From contig NZ_JAFCJS010000001.1 in NCBI RefSeq assembly GCF_018130825.1, positions 620,001 to 684,000 of the forward strand: a stretch of 64,000 bases of DNA. The letters are read 5' to 3'. This stretch comes from Bradyrhizobium liaoningense. GTDB lineage: Bacteria; Pseudomonadota; Alphaproteobacteria; Rhizobiales; Xanthobacteraceae. Both the position numbers and the translations under genes were made by a program. Below, piece after piece: positions 44,760 to 53,925 of the stretch; positions within the stretch are counted from its first letter, which is position 1, and every line of letters begins with the position of its first letter. Under the pieces are notes generated by a model. That model did no database searches, was not told the origin of the DNA, and saw nothing but the letters and a program-made list of their open reading frames with translations.

Positions 44760-45695
44760 ATGGGGATCCGACGGTCAGATTCGGTTTTGCGGGCCGCGCG
44801 TGGGGTTGCGGCGGCCGCGACCTGCCTCGCGCTCGCCAATTGCGCGTCCTCCAGCAAATTCGCCAGCCGCGTCGATCCGAAATATGGCGTGTCCTCGAGC
44901 CCCCGGGTCGTGGCCTGGGGCGATCCAGTCCCGAAGGGCGGCGGCACCTATCGCGTCGGCAAGCCCTATGTGGTGGCCGGCAAGACCTACGTGCCGGAGG
45001 AGGACGTCAACTACCGCGCCGAGGGCATGGCGTCCTGGTACGGCGATGATTTCCACGGCCGCCTGACCGCCAACGGCGAAGTGTTCGACATGGGCTCGCT
45101 GACGGCGGCGCATCCGACCCTGCCGATGCCGTCCTATGCGCGGGTCACCAACGTGTCGAACGGCAAGTCGCTGATCGTCCGCGTCAATGACCGCGGGCCC
45201 TATCACGGCAACCGGCTCATCGACGTCTCGAACAAAGCCGCCGAACTGCTTGAATTCAAAGGTAATGGTGTCGCCAAGGTCCGCGTCGAATATGTCGGCC
45301 GGGCGCCGCTCGAAGGTTCCGACGACCGCCAGCTGATGGCCACCCTGCGTACCGGGATCCCGGCGCCGTCGCCCTCGATGGTCCGTGTCGCCTCGGCGAA
45401 GCCCTTCGTTCCCGAGCTACCGTCATCGACCCGCGGCGCCATTCGCGGCGAGGTTCCGATGCCGGAGGGGCGGCCCTACAATCTCGGCAATACCTCGGCC
45501 GACATGGCCTCGCTCAATGCGACCTCGGAAATGTCGGCCTCGAGCCGCAGCCGGGGCCGGGCGCTCCAGAACGCCCGCGCCGTGTCCTATGACGAGGACG
45601 GCCGCTACGCGAGCGAGAGCGCGCCGTCCGCCGGCTATGCCTCGGACGGCGCCGCCGAAGCCCGCAGCATCCTCAGCGGCCGCGGCCTCTACTAA
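44760..45695 (+). CDS. rlpA: RlpA-type septal ring lytic transglycosylase lipoprotein
   Basis: A 311-aa lipoprotein. A lipobox (CLALANCASS) near residue 25 suggests outer-membrane anchoring. The double-psi beta-barrel domain (about 90-190) has the RlpA motifs ASWYGDDFHGRLTANGE, the FDMGSLTAAHPTLPMPSYARV segment and VNDRGPYHGNRLIDVSNKAA. RlpA cleaves denuded peptidoglycan glycans at the septum. No C-terminal SPOR domain is seen; the last 100 residues are Ser/Ala/Arg-rich and probably disordered. The ATG at 44760 was chosen to give a lipoprotein signal. Confidence 0.88.
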   Translation: MGIRRSDSVLRAARGVAAAATCLALANCASSSKFASRVDPKYGVSSSPRVVAWGDPVPKGGGTYRVGKPYVVAGKTYVPEEDVNYRAEGMASWYGDDFHGRLTANGEVFDMGSLTAAHPTLPMPSYARVTNVSNGKSLIVRVNDRGPYHGNRLIDVSNKAAELLEFKGNGVAKVRVEYVGRAPLEGSDDRQLMATLRTGIPAPSPSMVRVASAKPFVPELPSSTRGAIRGEVPMPEGRPYNLGNTSADMASLNATSEMSASSRSRGRALQNARAVSYDEDGRYASESAPSAGYASDGAAEARSILSGRGLY

Positions 45696-45737
45696 GCAAG
45701 CAAATCCAGCCGACGCGTTGCGGCATTGCCTGGCCGA

Positions 45738-48700
45738 TCAGAACGGGATGCGTGCGCGTCCTGTGAACGTCCAGATCTGCGTGTTGCCGCCGATGCCGCC
45801 GAGCTCGGCGCCGAAGCCGACCGTGGCGCCACCGGCAAGCCTTGCGCCGATACCGCCCGTGACACGCGCTGACCAGCCCTGGAGCAGCGGCGTCGAAGCC
45901 AGCGGGATGCCGCCCGCGGCAATGATTGCGGCGGCATCGTCCTGGGTGAAGTAGTAGTCGGCATAGACGCCGGCATAGGGCAGCAGCAGCACGCTATCGA
46001 GCCAGGGCACGGGGTAGGAGACCCTGTTGCCCGCCGAGGCGCGGCCGCTCGAGAACGTCCGGGCGGCCTGCGGGGTGCCGAGCGAATCGACATAGGCGTT
46101 TTCCCGTTCCCACAGCGCGTACACCTTGGCCGACGGCTCGATGTTGAAATTGGCCCAGCTGTAGCTGCCGGTGAAGCCGGTCGCGAACATCCAGCGATTG
46201 CCGTTGAAATTGCCCTGCGCCGTGCCGGAGATGCCGTCATAGCCGATGCCGGAATAGGTCACCGCCGCGTCGTAACGCAGCGTCGGGATGATCTTCCACC
46301 CGAGATAGGCGCCGACGGTCCAGCCGTCGCCCTTCAGCTTTCCGTTGATGTCGGTCTCGGTGTAGCTGAAATTCTCGTAGCCGCCGACGACGCCAACCAG
46401 AAGATTGGGAGCGGCCCGGTAGGTCAGCCCGGAGAGCAGGTTGACCTGCTGGCCGTAGAGCGTGGCCTGGGTTGCCCCTTGACCGATATTGCCGGACGAG
46501 CCCCAGCGGTCGATGCCGGTGCCCCGTACGTCGATCCAGAAGAGCCAGTCCTTCTGCGGCTTGAACCGCGCGGGCGGTGCCTTGGTCGGCGCCGCCCGAT
46601 CGATCGCGGCGAAGGCGTCGTCGATCCGGGAAGCCCCTGCGGCCCGGCCGGTTCTGCCGGAGCGTCCGTCGCCGGCATAGGCATTGGCGCCCTGAGGATC
46701 GATAGGACGGCCGGCCGGCGACTCATCGTCGCCATCGGGCGCGGCGGCGAAGTTGACGCGAACGCTGCCGCCGCCCGGCGTGATGTATTGTCCGCCGTTG
46801 CTGAAACCTTCGGAGATCGCGGTGTCGATGGCGCCGGAGATCGCCTGTCCCGAGTTTTGCGCGACGACCTTGGTGACGTTGACCTGAAGCGCGCGCAGCC
46901 TGGCGCTGTCGGCAGGAATATCCACCGACTGGGTCAGGGCAGGCGAGGTCGAGGTATTGAACGCCGGCGAGCCGCTATAGGTCGCGGTGATCGTGTGATT
47001 GCCGACGGCAAGCGTGGTCGTCGCGAAAGTCGCAAGGCCCGCCGACAATGTCGACGTCCCGATCGCCGCGCCGCCGTCGTTGAATGTGACCGTTCCGGTC
47101 GGCGTTCCGCCCGGACTGGTTACCTTGGCGGTGAAGGTGACGGACTGGCCGTAGCTGCTCGGATTTTGTGACGACGTCAACTCGGTCGCCGTCGTCGAGG
47201 ACAGATAGGTGAACCGGTCAGCGGCCGAGGTGGGCGACGTGCCGCCGACAGTGGTCACCGTGACGTCCACCGTGCCGGAGCCGGCCGGCGAGGTCGCCGT
47301 GATCGACGTCGCCGAATTCACGGTAAAGCCCGTTGCGTTGTTGGCGCCGAATTTCACGGCGGTGGCGCCGGTAAAGCCAGAGCCGGTGATCACCACGCTC
47401 GTGTTGCCGACTGCGGGGCCGGATGTCGGCGAGATTGAGGTGACGGCGGGCGCCGGCGAGTAGTTGAACTGATCCGACGCGGATGTGGCGGATGTCCCTC
47501 CTGGTGTCGTCACGGTGATATCGACGGTGCCGGCGCCGGCAGGGGAGGTCGCCGTAATCGAGGTCGCCGAGTTGACGGTGAAACCCGTCGCATTCGTCGT
47601 GCCGAACTTGACGGCGGTCGCACCGGACAATCCGGTGCCCGTGATGGTGACCGACGTTCCGCCCGTGGTCGGGCCTGCATTCGGCGACACCGACGTCACT
47701 GTCGGAGCGGCGGCGTAGGTGAACTGATCCGCGGCGGAGGTAGCCGACGTTCCGCCCGGCGTCGTGACGGTGAGATCTACGGTGCCCGCTCCGGGCGGCG
47801 AGGGCACGGTGATCTGCGTTGCCGAGTTGACGGTGAAACCCGCCGCATTTGTCGCTCCGAACTTGACGGCGGTCGCACCGGTGAAATTGGTCCCGGTGAT
47901 CGTCACCGGCGTGCCGCCGGCCAGGGGGCCGCCCGTCGGCGAAATCGACGTCACCGTCGGTGTGCCGAAATAGGTGAACTGGTCCGCTGCCGATGTTGCG
48001 GATGTGCCACCGGTGGTCGTCACGCTGACGTCGACGACGCCGGTCCCGGGCGGCGAGCTCGCGGTGATCTGTGTTGCGGAATTGACCGTAAAGCCTGTCG
48101 CAGCCGCCGCGCCGAATTTCACGGCGGTTGCCCCGGTGAAATTCGTGCCGGTGATGGTCACTGTCGTGCCGCCAGCCTGCGGGCCGAGGGTCGGCGAGAT
48201 CGAGGTGACGGTCGGCGTCGCAACATAGGTGAACTGGTCCGGCGCAGAGGTCGCCGACGTGCCACCGGCTGTCGTCACCCTGATGTCGACGGTGCCGGCC
48301 CCGGCCGGCGAGGTCGCGGTGATCTGGGTCGCGGAATTGACGGTGAAGCCCGTCGCCGCCGTCGCGCCGAACGTCACCGCGGTCGCACCGGTGAAATTGG
48401 TGCCGGTGATGGTCACCGTGGTGCCGCCGGTACCTGGACCTGCGGTCGGCGAAATCGAGGTGACCGTTGGTGCAGCGACATAGGTGAACTTATCGGCGGC
48501 CGAGGTCGCCGACGTCCCGCCAGGCGTCGTGACGGTGATGTCGACAGTGCCGGTGCCCGCAGGCGACGTCGCGGTAATCTGGGTCGCGGAATTGACGGTG
48601 AAGCCTGTTGCCGCCGTTGCGCCGAATGTCACCGCCGTCGCGCCAGACAAATTGGTGCCGGTGATGATCACGCTCGTGCCGCCGGTTTGCGGACCTGACG

Positions 48701-50102
48701 TCGGCGAGATCGAGGTCACGCTCGGTGGGCCGAAATAGGTGAACTGGTCAGCTGCCGAGGTTGCTGACGTGCCGCCCGGCGTTGTGACCCTGACGTCGAC
48801 CGTTCCGGCCGCCCCCGCAGGCGAGGTCGCGGTGATCGTCGTCGCGTTGACGAACGTGAAGCCGGCCGCCGCCGTCGCGCCAAAGGTTACGGCCGTGACG
48901 CCGGTGAAATTGGTGCCGGTGATCGTCACCGATGTGCCGCCGCCTGTGGGGCCGGCCGTCGGTGAGATCGAGGTGACCGTGGGGGCGGCGATATAGGTGA
49001 ACTGGTCCGCCGCCGACGTGGCCGATGTGCCGCCGGTTGTCGTCACCCTGACGTCGACGGTGCCGGTCCCCGCCGGCGCGGTCGCGGTGATCTGGGTCGC
49101 GGAATTGACGGTGAAGCCAGTCGCAGCCGTCGCACCGAAGGTCACTGCCGATGCACCCGAGAAATTGGTGCCGGTGATCGTCACCGTCGTGCCGCCTGCG
49201 CTCGGACCCGACGTCGGCGAGATCGACGTGACCGTCGGCGCGGCGACATAGGTAAACTGGTCGGCCGCTGAGGTCGCCGACGTTCCCGCTGACGTCGTGA
49301 CCGTGACGTCGACGGTCCCTGCCGCTCCGGCCGGAGAGGTCGCCGTGATCTGGGTATTGGAGTTGACGGTGTAACTCGCCGCATTGGTGGCGCCGAACTT
49401 CACGCCGCCGGCGCCAGTGGTCGTGCTGAGATTGGTGCCGGTGATGATCACCGTTGTGCCGCCGGTGGTTGGGCCGGCTGTCGGCGATATCGAAGTCACG
49501 GTCGGCGGGTTGGGCAGATTGACCGTGATCGTGAACGAGGTGTCGGTGAGATGGACGCCGGAGGTACAAGGCACGCTCTGCGAACAGGAGCTCGTGTACC
49601 AGAGGGTGATCGTATCGGTGCCGGATCCGGAAAGTGTATTGATCTGGATGTCGTATTCATCGGTGTGCTGGTTGTTGACCCCGTTGTTGACGGGGACCAG
49701 CGTGTATGTGGCCTTGGCTGTCGTGTAGCTCAGGTTCGTGAGGCTCAACCCCCCGGCGGTCATCGGATAGTTGTTGAAGGCATCAATGCTCGGATTGGTG
49801 CCGTTCGAGGAGCCGTAGAGACCCCAGCGTACCGTATCGTCGCTCACGCAGAGACCGACCGCATTGCCGCCCCCGGTCCCGGTCATCGTGATCGTGCCGC
49901 CGGTCGGCGAGGCTGACGAAAAATTGCACGCCGCGTTCGCCGCGACCATGGCGCCGAGCATCAGGACGACCGCGATGCAGATGCGTTGAACCGCGCGCCA
50001 AAGAGTCTGCAAGACGTGCAGGGACACGGCTCCGCCATTGCGCGCGGTGATTGCCGATTCCCCGCTCATTTCTGGCACGGCCACCGCAATTGCGTGACTC
50101 AC
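45738..50102 (-). CDS. Giant autotransporter with nine IPT/TIG repeats, about 1454 aa
   Basis: A signal-like N-terminus (ICIAVVLMLGAMVAANAACNF) is followed by a cysteine-bearing N-terminal domain (about 150 aa), nine tandem IPT/TIG domains of 85-86 residues each (encoded by 47196-49505), one Ig-like domain (SYGQSVTFTAKV, VGNHTITATYSG), a linker, and a C-terminal autotransporter beta-barrel of about 300 residues. The barrel ends in RARIPF with the outer-membrane terminal Phe. Such proteins are surface adhesins or matrix proteins. The GTG at 50102 has AAGGGG just upstream; TTG at 50129 and ATG at 50069 are alternatives. It is divergent from the tail-collar operon. Confidence 0.85.
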   Translation of the reverse strand: MSHAIAVAVPEMSGESAITARNGGAVSLHVLQTLWRAVQRICIAVVLMLGAMVAANAACNFSSASPTGGTITMTGTGGGNAVGLCVSDDTVRWGLYGSSNGTNPSIDAFNNYPMTAGGLSLTNLSYTTAKATYTLVPVNNGVNNQHTDEYDIQINTLSGSGTDTITLWYTSSCSQSVPCTSGVHLTDTSFTITVNLPNPPTVTSISPTAGPTTGGTTVIITGTNLSTTTGAGGVKFGATNAASYTVNSNTQITATSPAGAAGTVDVTVTTSAGTSATSAADQFTYVAAPTVTSISPTSGPSAGGTTVTITGTNFSGASAVTFGATAATGFTVNSATQITATAPAGTGTVDVRVTTTGGTSATSAADQFTYIAAPTVTSISPTAGPTGGGTSVTITGTNFTGVTAVTFGATAAAGFTFVNATTITATSPAGAAGTVDVRVTTPGGTSATSAADQFTYFGPPSVTSISPTSGPQTGGTSVIITGTNLSGATAVTFGATAATGFTVNSATQITATSPAGTGTVDITVTTPGGTSATSAADKFTYVAAPTVTSISPTAGPGTGGTTVTITGTNFTGATAVTFGATAATGFTVNSATQITATSPAGAGTVDIRVTTAGGTSATSAPDQFTYVATPTVTSISPTLGPQAGGTTVTITGTNFTGATAVKFGAAAATGFTVNSATQITASSPPGTGVVDVSVTTTGGTSATSAADQFTYFGTPTVTSISPTGGPLAGGTPVTITGTNFTGATAVKFGATNAAGFTVNSATQITVPSPPGAGTVDLTVTTPGGTSATSAADQFTYAAAPTVTSVSPNAGPTTGGTSVTITGTGLSGATAVKFGTTNATGFTVNSATSITATSPAGAGTVDITVTTPGGTSATSASDQFNYSPAPAVTSISPTSGPAVGNTSVVITGSGFTGATAVKFGANNATGFTVNSATSITATSPAGSGTVDVTVTTVGGTSPTSAADRFTYLSSTTATELTSSQNPSSYGQSVTFTAKVTSPGGTPTGTVTFNDGGAAIGTSTLSAGLATFATTTLAVGNHTITATYSGSPAFNTSTSPALTQSVDIPADSARLRALQVNVTKVVAQNSGQAISGAIDTAISEGFSNGGQYITPGGGSVRVNFAAAPDGDDESPAGRPIDPQGANAYAGDGRSGRTGRAAGASRIDDAFAAIDRAAPTKAPPARFKPQKDWLFWIDVRGTGIDRWGSSGNIGQGATQATLYGQQVNLLSGLTYRAAPNLLVGVVGGYENFSYTETDINGKLKGDGWTVGAYLGWKIIPTLRYDAAVTYSGIGYDGISGTAQGNFNGNRWMFATGFTGSYSWANFNIEPSAKVYALWERENAYVDSLGTPQAARTFSSGRASAGNRVSYPVPWLDSVLLLPYAGVYADYYFTQDDAAAIIAAGGIPLASTPLLQGWSARVTGGIGARLAGGATVGFGAELGGIGGNTQIWTFTGRARIPF
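47196..49505 (-). repeat. Nine tandem IPT/TIG-coding repeats (255-258 bp each)
   Basis: The period is 85-86 codons. Each unit begins P(T/S/A)VTS(I/V)SP and continues with GP..GGT.V.ITG, the GAT.A..F.VN.AT.ITA.SP.G core and VT..GGTS.TSA.D.F.Y. Middle units are close to identical in protein, and the reverse strand shows a regular series of open frames with the same period. Confidence 0.9.
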
Positions 50103-50479
50103 CGGCCCCCCTTCGCGGCACCCTTTCAAAGAGTTCCGCCCTGAAATCCCTGATTGTGTAAATTTTCACGTATATCGTTGCGTGCATTTGGCTGAGACGC
50201 GGTGCAGAACGCAAGCGGTGAGCGGGCCAAACCGTTGAAGGCCTTGCCCGTAACGCAACTTTCCAGCGAACCGTTGCGCAACGGCAACAAAAGCGTGATC
50301 GTGTAAAGATACACTATGCGATAACGAGTGTATTTCAGGTTGCGCAGGAGCTTGACTGTTGCCGCGAGCTGATTAACAATCTTGGCGAGTAGATCGTCTG
50401 TCGTTCATTTTTTAATTTAGAAGCTGTCGTCGTCGCATCGCGACACGACGGGACGCCTGATCTTTTTTTGGGAGGGGTC
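50103..50479. promoter_or_regulatory. Divergent promoter region of the autotransporter and tail-collar genes
   Basis: A relatively AT-rich 377-bp region. Features seen: a near-palindrome GTGTAAATTTTCAC at 50156-50169; a related site GTGTAAAGATACAC at 50301-50314; and ATACACT at 50309-50315 facing AGTGTAT at 50327-50333. These could be operators for coordinated control of both transcription units; the regulator is unknown. A good GGAGGGG ribosome site precedes 50480. Confidence 0.45.
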
Positions 50480-51022
50480 ATGCCGTACCAGCCAGTTATC
50501 GGCCAGATCATGCCTTTTGCGGGCGCCATCGTTCCCAGAGGCTGGGCGCAATGCAACGGTGCGTTGCTAGCCATCCCAACCAATCAGGCGCTGTTCTCGC
50601 TGCTCGGCACGTATTACGGCGGTGACGGCGTGCGAACCTTCGGGCTTCCGGATCTTCGGGGCCGCGCCATCCTCGGCTCGTCAGGCGGTAGCGGCCAATA
50701 TCCCCTGGGTATGATCGGCGGATCGATGTCGGTCACGCTCACCGCGCCTCAATTGCCCGCTCACAACCATCTGATCCAGGTGATTGCGACGCAGGGAAGT
50801 GGACGCGGTGCTCCGGCTGCCGGCAACATCTTCGGCACGAACACGCTCCCATCCGATAATCCGAAGAAGATTTTTGGAACAGCCGGGAGCGGGGACACGC
50901 CATTGGCGTCCGGCACCAATCTGGTGAACGAAGGCGGAGGCCAGCCGCACAACAACATGCAGCCCTATCTCGCCATCAGCTATCTGATCGCGACGCAGGG
51001 AATTTATCCGACACGAAACTAG
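50480..51022 (+). CDS. Tail-collar domain protein 1, 180 aa
   Basis: Phage-tail-collar (Col) fold protein. It starts with GQIMPFAGAIVPRGWAQCNG and contains LLGTYYGGDGVRTFGLPDLRGRAILG, the collar signature. The middle (PQLPAHNHLIQV) and C-terminal (QPHNNMQPYLAISYLIATQG) motifs are typical of the microcystin-dependent-protein-like family. No signal peptide. First of three consecutive related genes. Ribosome site GGAGGGG. The proteins form trimeric tail-like tips in phages; in chromosomal bacterial loci their role is not established. Confidence 0.85.
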   Translation: MPYQPVIGQIMPFAGAIVPRGWAQCNGALLAIPTNQALFSLLGTYYGGDGVRTFGLPDLRGRAILGSSGGSGQYPLGMIGGSMSVTLTAPQLPAHNHLIQVIATQGSGRGAPAAGNIFGTNTLPSDNPKKIFGTAGSGDTPLASGTNLVNEGGGQPHNNMQPYLAISYLIATQGIYPTRN

Positions 51023-51127
51023 GCGGCTGCACAGCGACACTTTCGCGGCCGAATTCTTTTCACATCAATTTCGAAGCTGGCGCATTCCCCGATCGTATCG
51101 GGGCGCCCGGGCAGAGGATCAGAGGCA

Positions 51128-51655
51128 ATGTCAGATCCGTTTGTTGGCGAGATCAGGTTGTTCGGCTTTCCGCGGGTGCCCACTGGCTGGTTCGCGTGCA
51201 ATGGTCAGGCGATGTCGATTTCGCAATATCAGGCGCTCTACACCGTGATCGGCACCACCTATGGCGGCGATGGCGTCAATACCTTCAATCTTCCCGATCT
51301 TCGCGGCCGCGTTCCGATCGGACAGGGACAGGGGCAAGGCTTCCCGTTCTATGTGCTGGGCCAGATCGGAGGAGAGGAAACGCATACGCTGATCGAAGGC
51401 GAAATGCCGACCCATAGTCATGCGCTGATGTCCTCGACAGGGACGGGAGAGACGTCTGCGCCCGGACAGACGGTCCATCTTGCCACTGCATCAACGGGCA
51501 ATCTCTACGCGCCCGTTGCGAACGCAGCGCCCTACGCGACGATGGCCGCCTGCGTCACCCCGGCGGGCAACAGCATCGGGCACAACAACATGATGCCGAC
51601 CGTCGTTGCCAACTACTGCATCTGCAACGACGGCATCTTCCCTTCGCCCGGCTAG
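51128..51655 (+). CDS. Tail-collar domain protein 2, 175 aa
   Basis: Collar-fold protein with EIRLFGFPRVPTGWFACNGQ at the N-terminus, TYGGDGVNTFNLPDLRGRVPIG in the centre, EMPTHSHALMSS, and GHNNMMPTVVANYCICNDGIFP at the end. Closely related in layout to its neighbours but clearly divergent in sequence, so the trio may form hetero-oligomers. 105 bp after gene 1. Confidence 0.85.
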   Translation: MSDPFVGEIRLFGFPRVPTGWFACNGQAMSISQYQALYTVIGTTYGGDGVNTFNLPDLRGRVPIGQGQGQGFPFYVLGQIGGEETHTLIEGEMPTHSHALMSSTGTGETSAPGQTVHLATASTGNLYAPVANAAPYATMAACVTPAGNSIGHNNMMPTVVANYCICNDGIFPSPG

Positions 51656-51692
51656 CCTGCGCCGGCTCCGTATTCAGTCTCGAGGAGACACC

Positions 51693-52241
51693 ATGTCAGA
51701 TCCGTATATTGGCGAAATACAGGCCTTTACGTTTCAGTTTGCCACAAGCGGATTCAACTATGCCTGGTTGCCATGCTTTGGCCAGCTCATGCCAATTCAG
51801 GGTTACAGCCCGCTATTTTCGCTAATCGGTACTTATTACGGCGGCAATGGCACGACCAATTTCGCGCTGCCGAATCTGAACGGTTCGATCGCGATCAGCC
51901 AGGGCCAGGGTCCGGGATTGCAGAACTACGACATCGGCGAGGTCGTCGGCAGTCCGACGGTCAACCTGATCTCGGGCGAGATGGCGATCCACACGCACGC
52001 CCTGCAACTCGGCGCTGGCAACGCAACGAACGCCGTCCCGGGTCCCGGAACGTCGGCGAACATGGTTGCGATCGATCCCCAGTTCAATGGCTTCATCGCT
52101 CCGCCCGGCAACCTCACCTTGGCGGCCAATGCCGTCACGCTGACCGGGCAGGGGCTCCCCCACGACAACATGCAGCCGACCCAGGCCATCATCTGGTGTA
52201 TCGCCTATGCGGGAATCTTTCCGTCCTTCGGCAGCTCCTGA
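51693..52241 (+). CDS. Tail-collar domain protein 3, 182 aa
   Basis: Collar-fold protein: YIGEIQAFTFQFATSGFNYA, CFGQLMPIQGYSPLFSLIGT, YYGGNGTTNFALPNLNGSIA, EMAIHTHALQ and PHDNMQPTQAIIWCIAYAGIFP. It is the most diverged of the three (Asn-Gly in place of Arg-Gly in the LRGR motif). Start ATG has GAGGAG five bases upstream, 37 bp after gene 2. Confidence 0.85.
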   Translation: MSDPYIGEIQAFTFQFATSGFNYAWLPCFGQLMPIQGYSPLFSLIGTYYGGNGTTNFALPNLNGSIAISQGQGPGLQNYDIGEVVGSPTVNLISGEMAIHTHALQLGAGNATNAVPGPGTSANMVAIDPQFNGFIAPPGNLTLAANAVTLTGQGLPHDNMQPTQAIIWCIAYAGIFPSFGSS

Positions 52242-52264
52242 ACGGCGCGGCGCTGCGTGACGGT

Positions 52265-52783
52265 ATGATCGACGGAATCTCGCTCGACATCGCCCCGGAC
52301 GATCCGGCTCTGCGGATTCGGTCCGATAGCCCGATCGACGCGCCGTTCATCCGGCATCTGTTCGAGGAGGTGAGGACAGCCCAATTTACCGCGACGGGCT
52401 TGTCCGGACCGATCGTCAGGCAGATCATTGCGCAACAGTTCCGCAGCCAGATGGCCGGGTACGCCGCGCAATTTCCAGGCGCGATTTCACTGATCGTCAC
52501 GCGAGACAGGGCCGCGATCGGCCGGCTGCTGCTTCATTGCGCGCGCGAGCGCTGGCACATCATCGACATTGCGCTGCTGCCGGCCGATTGCGGTCGAGGT
52601 GCCGGGACGAAGATCGTCGAGGCTCTCGGAACGGGCGCGCGGAGGCAGGGCGTCCCGGCGCTGACGCTCACGGTGCTCGCAGGCAACCAGGCCGCGCGCC
52701 GGTTCTACCAGCGGCAAGGATTTGCCGACATCGGACCAGTGGGCGGCACACACGTCGCGATGCGGAAGGATCTCGCGGCATAG
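52265..52783 (+). CDS. GNAT family N-acetyltransferase linked to the tail-collar genes
   Basis: A 172-aa acetyltransferase following tail-collar gene 3 by 23 bp. N-terminal part: LRIRSDSPIDAPFIRHLFEEV. Acetyl-CoA-binding region: IDIALLPADCGRGAGTKIVEALG. C-terminal: NQAARRFYQRQGFADIGPVG. The shared operon with collar proteins suggests that it modifies them or a ligand, which is inference only. The ribosome site is weak and an upstream start cannot be excluded. Confidence 0.75.
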   Translation: MIDGISLDIAPDDPALRIRSDSPIDAPFIRHLFEEVRTAQFTATGLSGPIVRQIIAQQFRSQMAGYAAQFPGAISLIVTRDRAAIGRLLLHCARERWHIIDIALLPADCGRGAGTKIVEALGTGARRQGVPALTLTVLAGNQAARRFYQRQGFADIGPVGGTHVAMRKDLAA

Positions 52784-52784
52784 A

Positions 52785-52819
52785 GTGCGAAACCGCTTCG
52801 CACTTTTCCGGATCATGCT
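52785..52819. repeat. Dispersed repeat with CTTTTCCGGATCATGCT end
   Basis: A short palindrome-bearing element (TGCGAAACCGCTTCGCA core) between convergent genes. On the minus strand it reads AAGCATGATCCGGAAAAGTG, the same sequence start as the element at 56919-56970 in the opposite orientation. This is a common dispersed intergenic repeat type in Bradyrhizobium relatives. The core hairpin may also serve as a terminator. Confidence 0.6.
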
Positions 52820-53773
52820 TCAGCGCGCCGCCGCCTCGCGCAGGAAGCCTGCCAGCGCCGCATTCACCTCTTCGGGCCGCTCCTGCTGCACCCAATGGCC
52901 GGCGCCCTCGATGATCAGCTTCCGCTTGAGATTGGGGAGCACGCGCTCGAGCTCGTTGACGCGCTTGGCCCCGATCAGCCCGGTGATGACGGCGTCTTTC
53001 GAACCGGCAATGAAGAGGGACGGCTGGTGGATCTGTGCATTCTGCCAGGGCGCCGTCAGCTCCCAGTTTCGGTCGAGGTTGCGATACCAGTTCAGCCCGC
53101 CGCGGAAGCCGCACTTGCGGAAGGCCTCGGTGAAATAGGCGAGGTCAGCCTCGCTGAGCCAGGCGGGCAGCGGCTCTCCGGCGGTCGCGTGGCCGAGAAA
53201 GCCCTTGCCCTCCTGCACGAACATGGCGGCGGTGGGATCGGCGAGGCCGCGTCCGCCGAGCACGATGCGCATGGTGCGGGCAACGTCTCGCTCGAGTTCG
53301 GCCTCGGCGACGCCCGGCGCCTGGAAATACTGCCAGTAGAAGTTGGTCACGCCGCCCTCGCGCAGCAGGTCGAGCGGCTTGCCACGGCCGCGGAACGGCG
53401 GCGGCACGCTCAGGCCTGCCACCGCCGTGAAGATGTCGGGCCGAAACAGCGCCGCATGCCAGGCCACCGGCGCCCCCCAATCGTGGCCGACCACCATGGC
53501 CTTGCTCTCGCCGAGCGCCTGCACGAGGCCGACGACGTCACCGACGGTGTCGAAGATCGAGTAGGCGTTCACGTCGGCCGGCGCCGCGCTCTGGCCGTAG
53601 CCGCGCATGTCGGGGGCGACGACGTGAAACCCGGCGTCCGCCAACGCCGGGATCTGGTGGCGCCAGGAGTAGGACAGTTCCGGCCAGCCGTGGCAGAGCA
53701 CGACCAGCGGACCCTGACCGGCTTCGCGGATGTACAGGTCGATCCCGTTGGCCTTGATCATGCGGGAGGACAT
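52820..53773 (-). CDS. Epoxide-hydrolase-like alpha/beta hydrolase
   Basis: A 317-aa cytoplasmic alpha/beta hydrolase. The oxyanion motif HGWPELSYSWRHQIPAL and the nucleophile elbow VVGHDWGAPVAWH (Asp nucleophile) are those of epoxide hydrolases. Cap-domain tyrosines are probable around FYWQYFQAPG and RNLDRNWE. The catalytic His lies in GAGHWVQQERPEEV and the acid in AGSKDAVI. Start ATG at 53773; a second in-frame ATG is four codons later. Natural substrate unknown; could also be a dehalogenase-like enzyme, but the HGWP and GHDWG motifs favour epoxide hydrolase. Confidence 0.85.
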   Translation of the reverse strand: MSSRMIKANGIDLYIREAGQGPLVVLCHGWPELSYSWRHQIPALADAGFHVVAPDMRGYGQSAAPADVNAYSIFDTVGDVVGLVQALGESKAMVVGHDWGAPVAWHAALFRPDIFTAVAGLSVPPPFRGRGKPLDLLREGGVTNFYWQYFQAPGVAEAELERDVARTMRIVLGGRGLADPTAAMFVQEGKGFLGHATAGEPLPAWLSEADLAYFTEAFRKCGFRGGLNWYRNLDRNWELTAPWQNAQIHQPSLFIAGSKDAVITGLIGAKRVNELERVLPNLKRKLIIEGAGHWVQQERPEEVNAALAGFLREAAAR

Positions 53774-53925
53774 CGCTTTTCCGCCTTGTTTCAGGGGTTT
53801 GGTCGATAAATATAAGGTGTCACGATAGGGTCGTGACGAGAATCATGCAAACTCGGGCGCGGGCGCCAGCCTCGTGTTGTTCGCACCGGTTCCAGCTGTT
53901 AGAACGCCGCTCTCAGGGCTTCGCC

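Noticed and set aside
47196..49505. Regularly spaced open frames on the plus strand suggesting a repeat array or CRISPR
   Set aside because: The period of 255-258 bp is far too long for CRISPR, and the repeats translate as IPT/TIG domains in the minus-strand autotransporter.
50480..52241. Prophage remnant
   Set aside because: Only tail-collar genes are present; no capsid, terminase, portal, lysis or integrase gene is seen, and the neighbouring genes are normal chromosomal genes.
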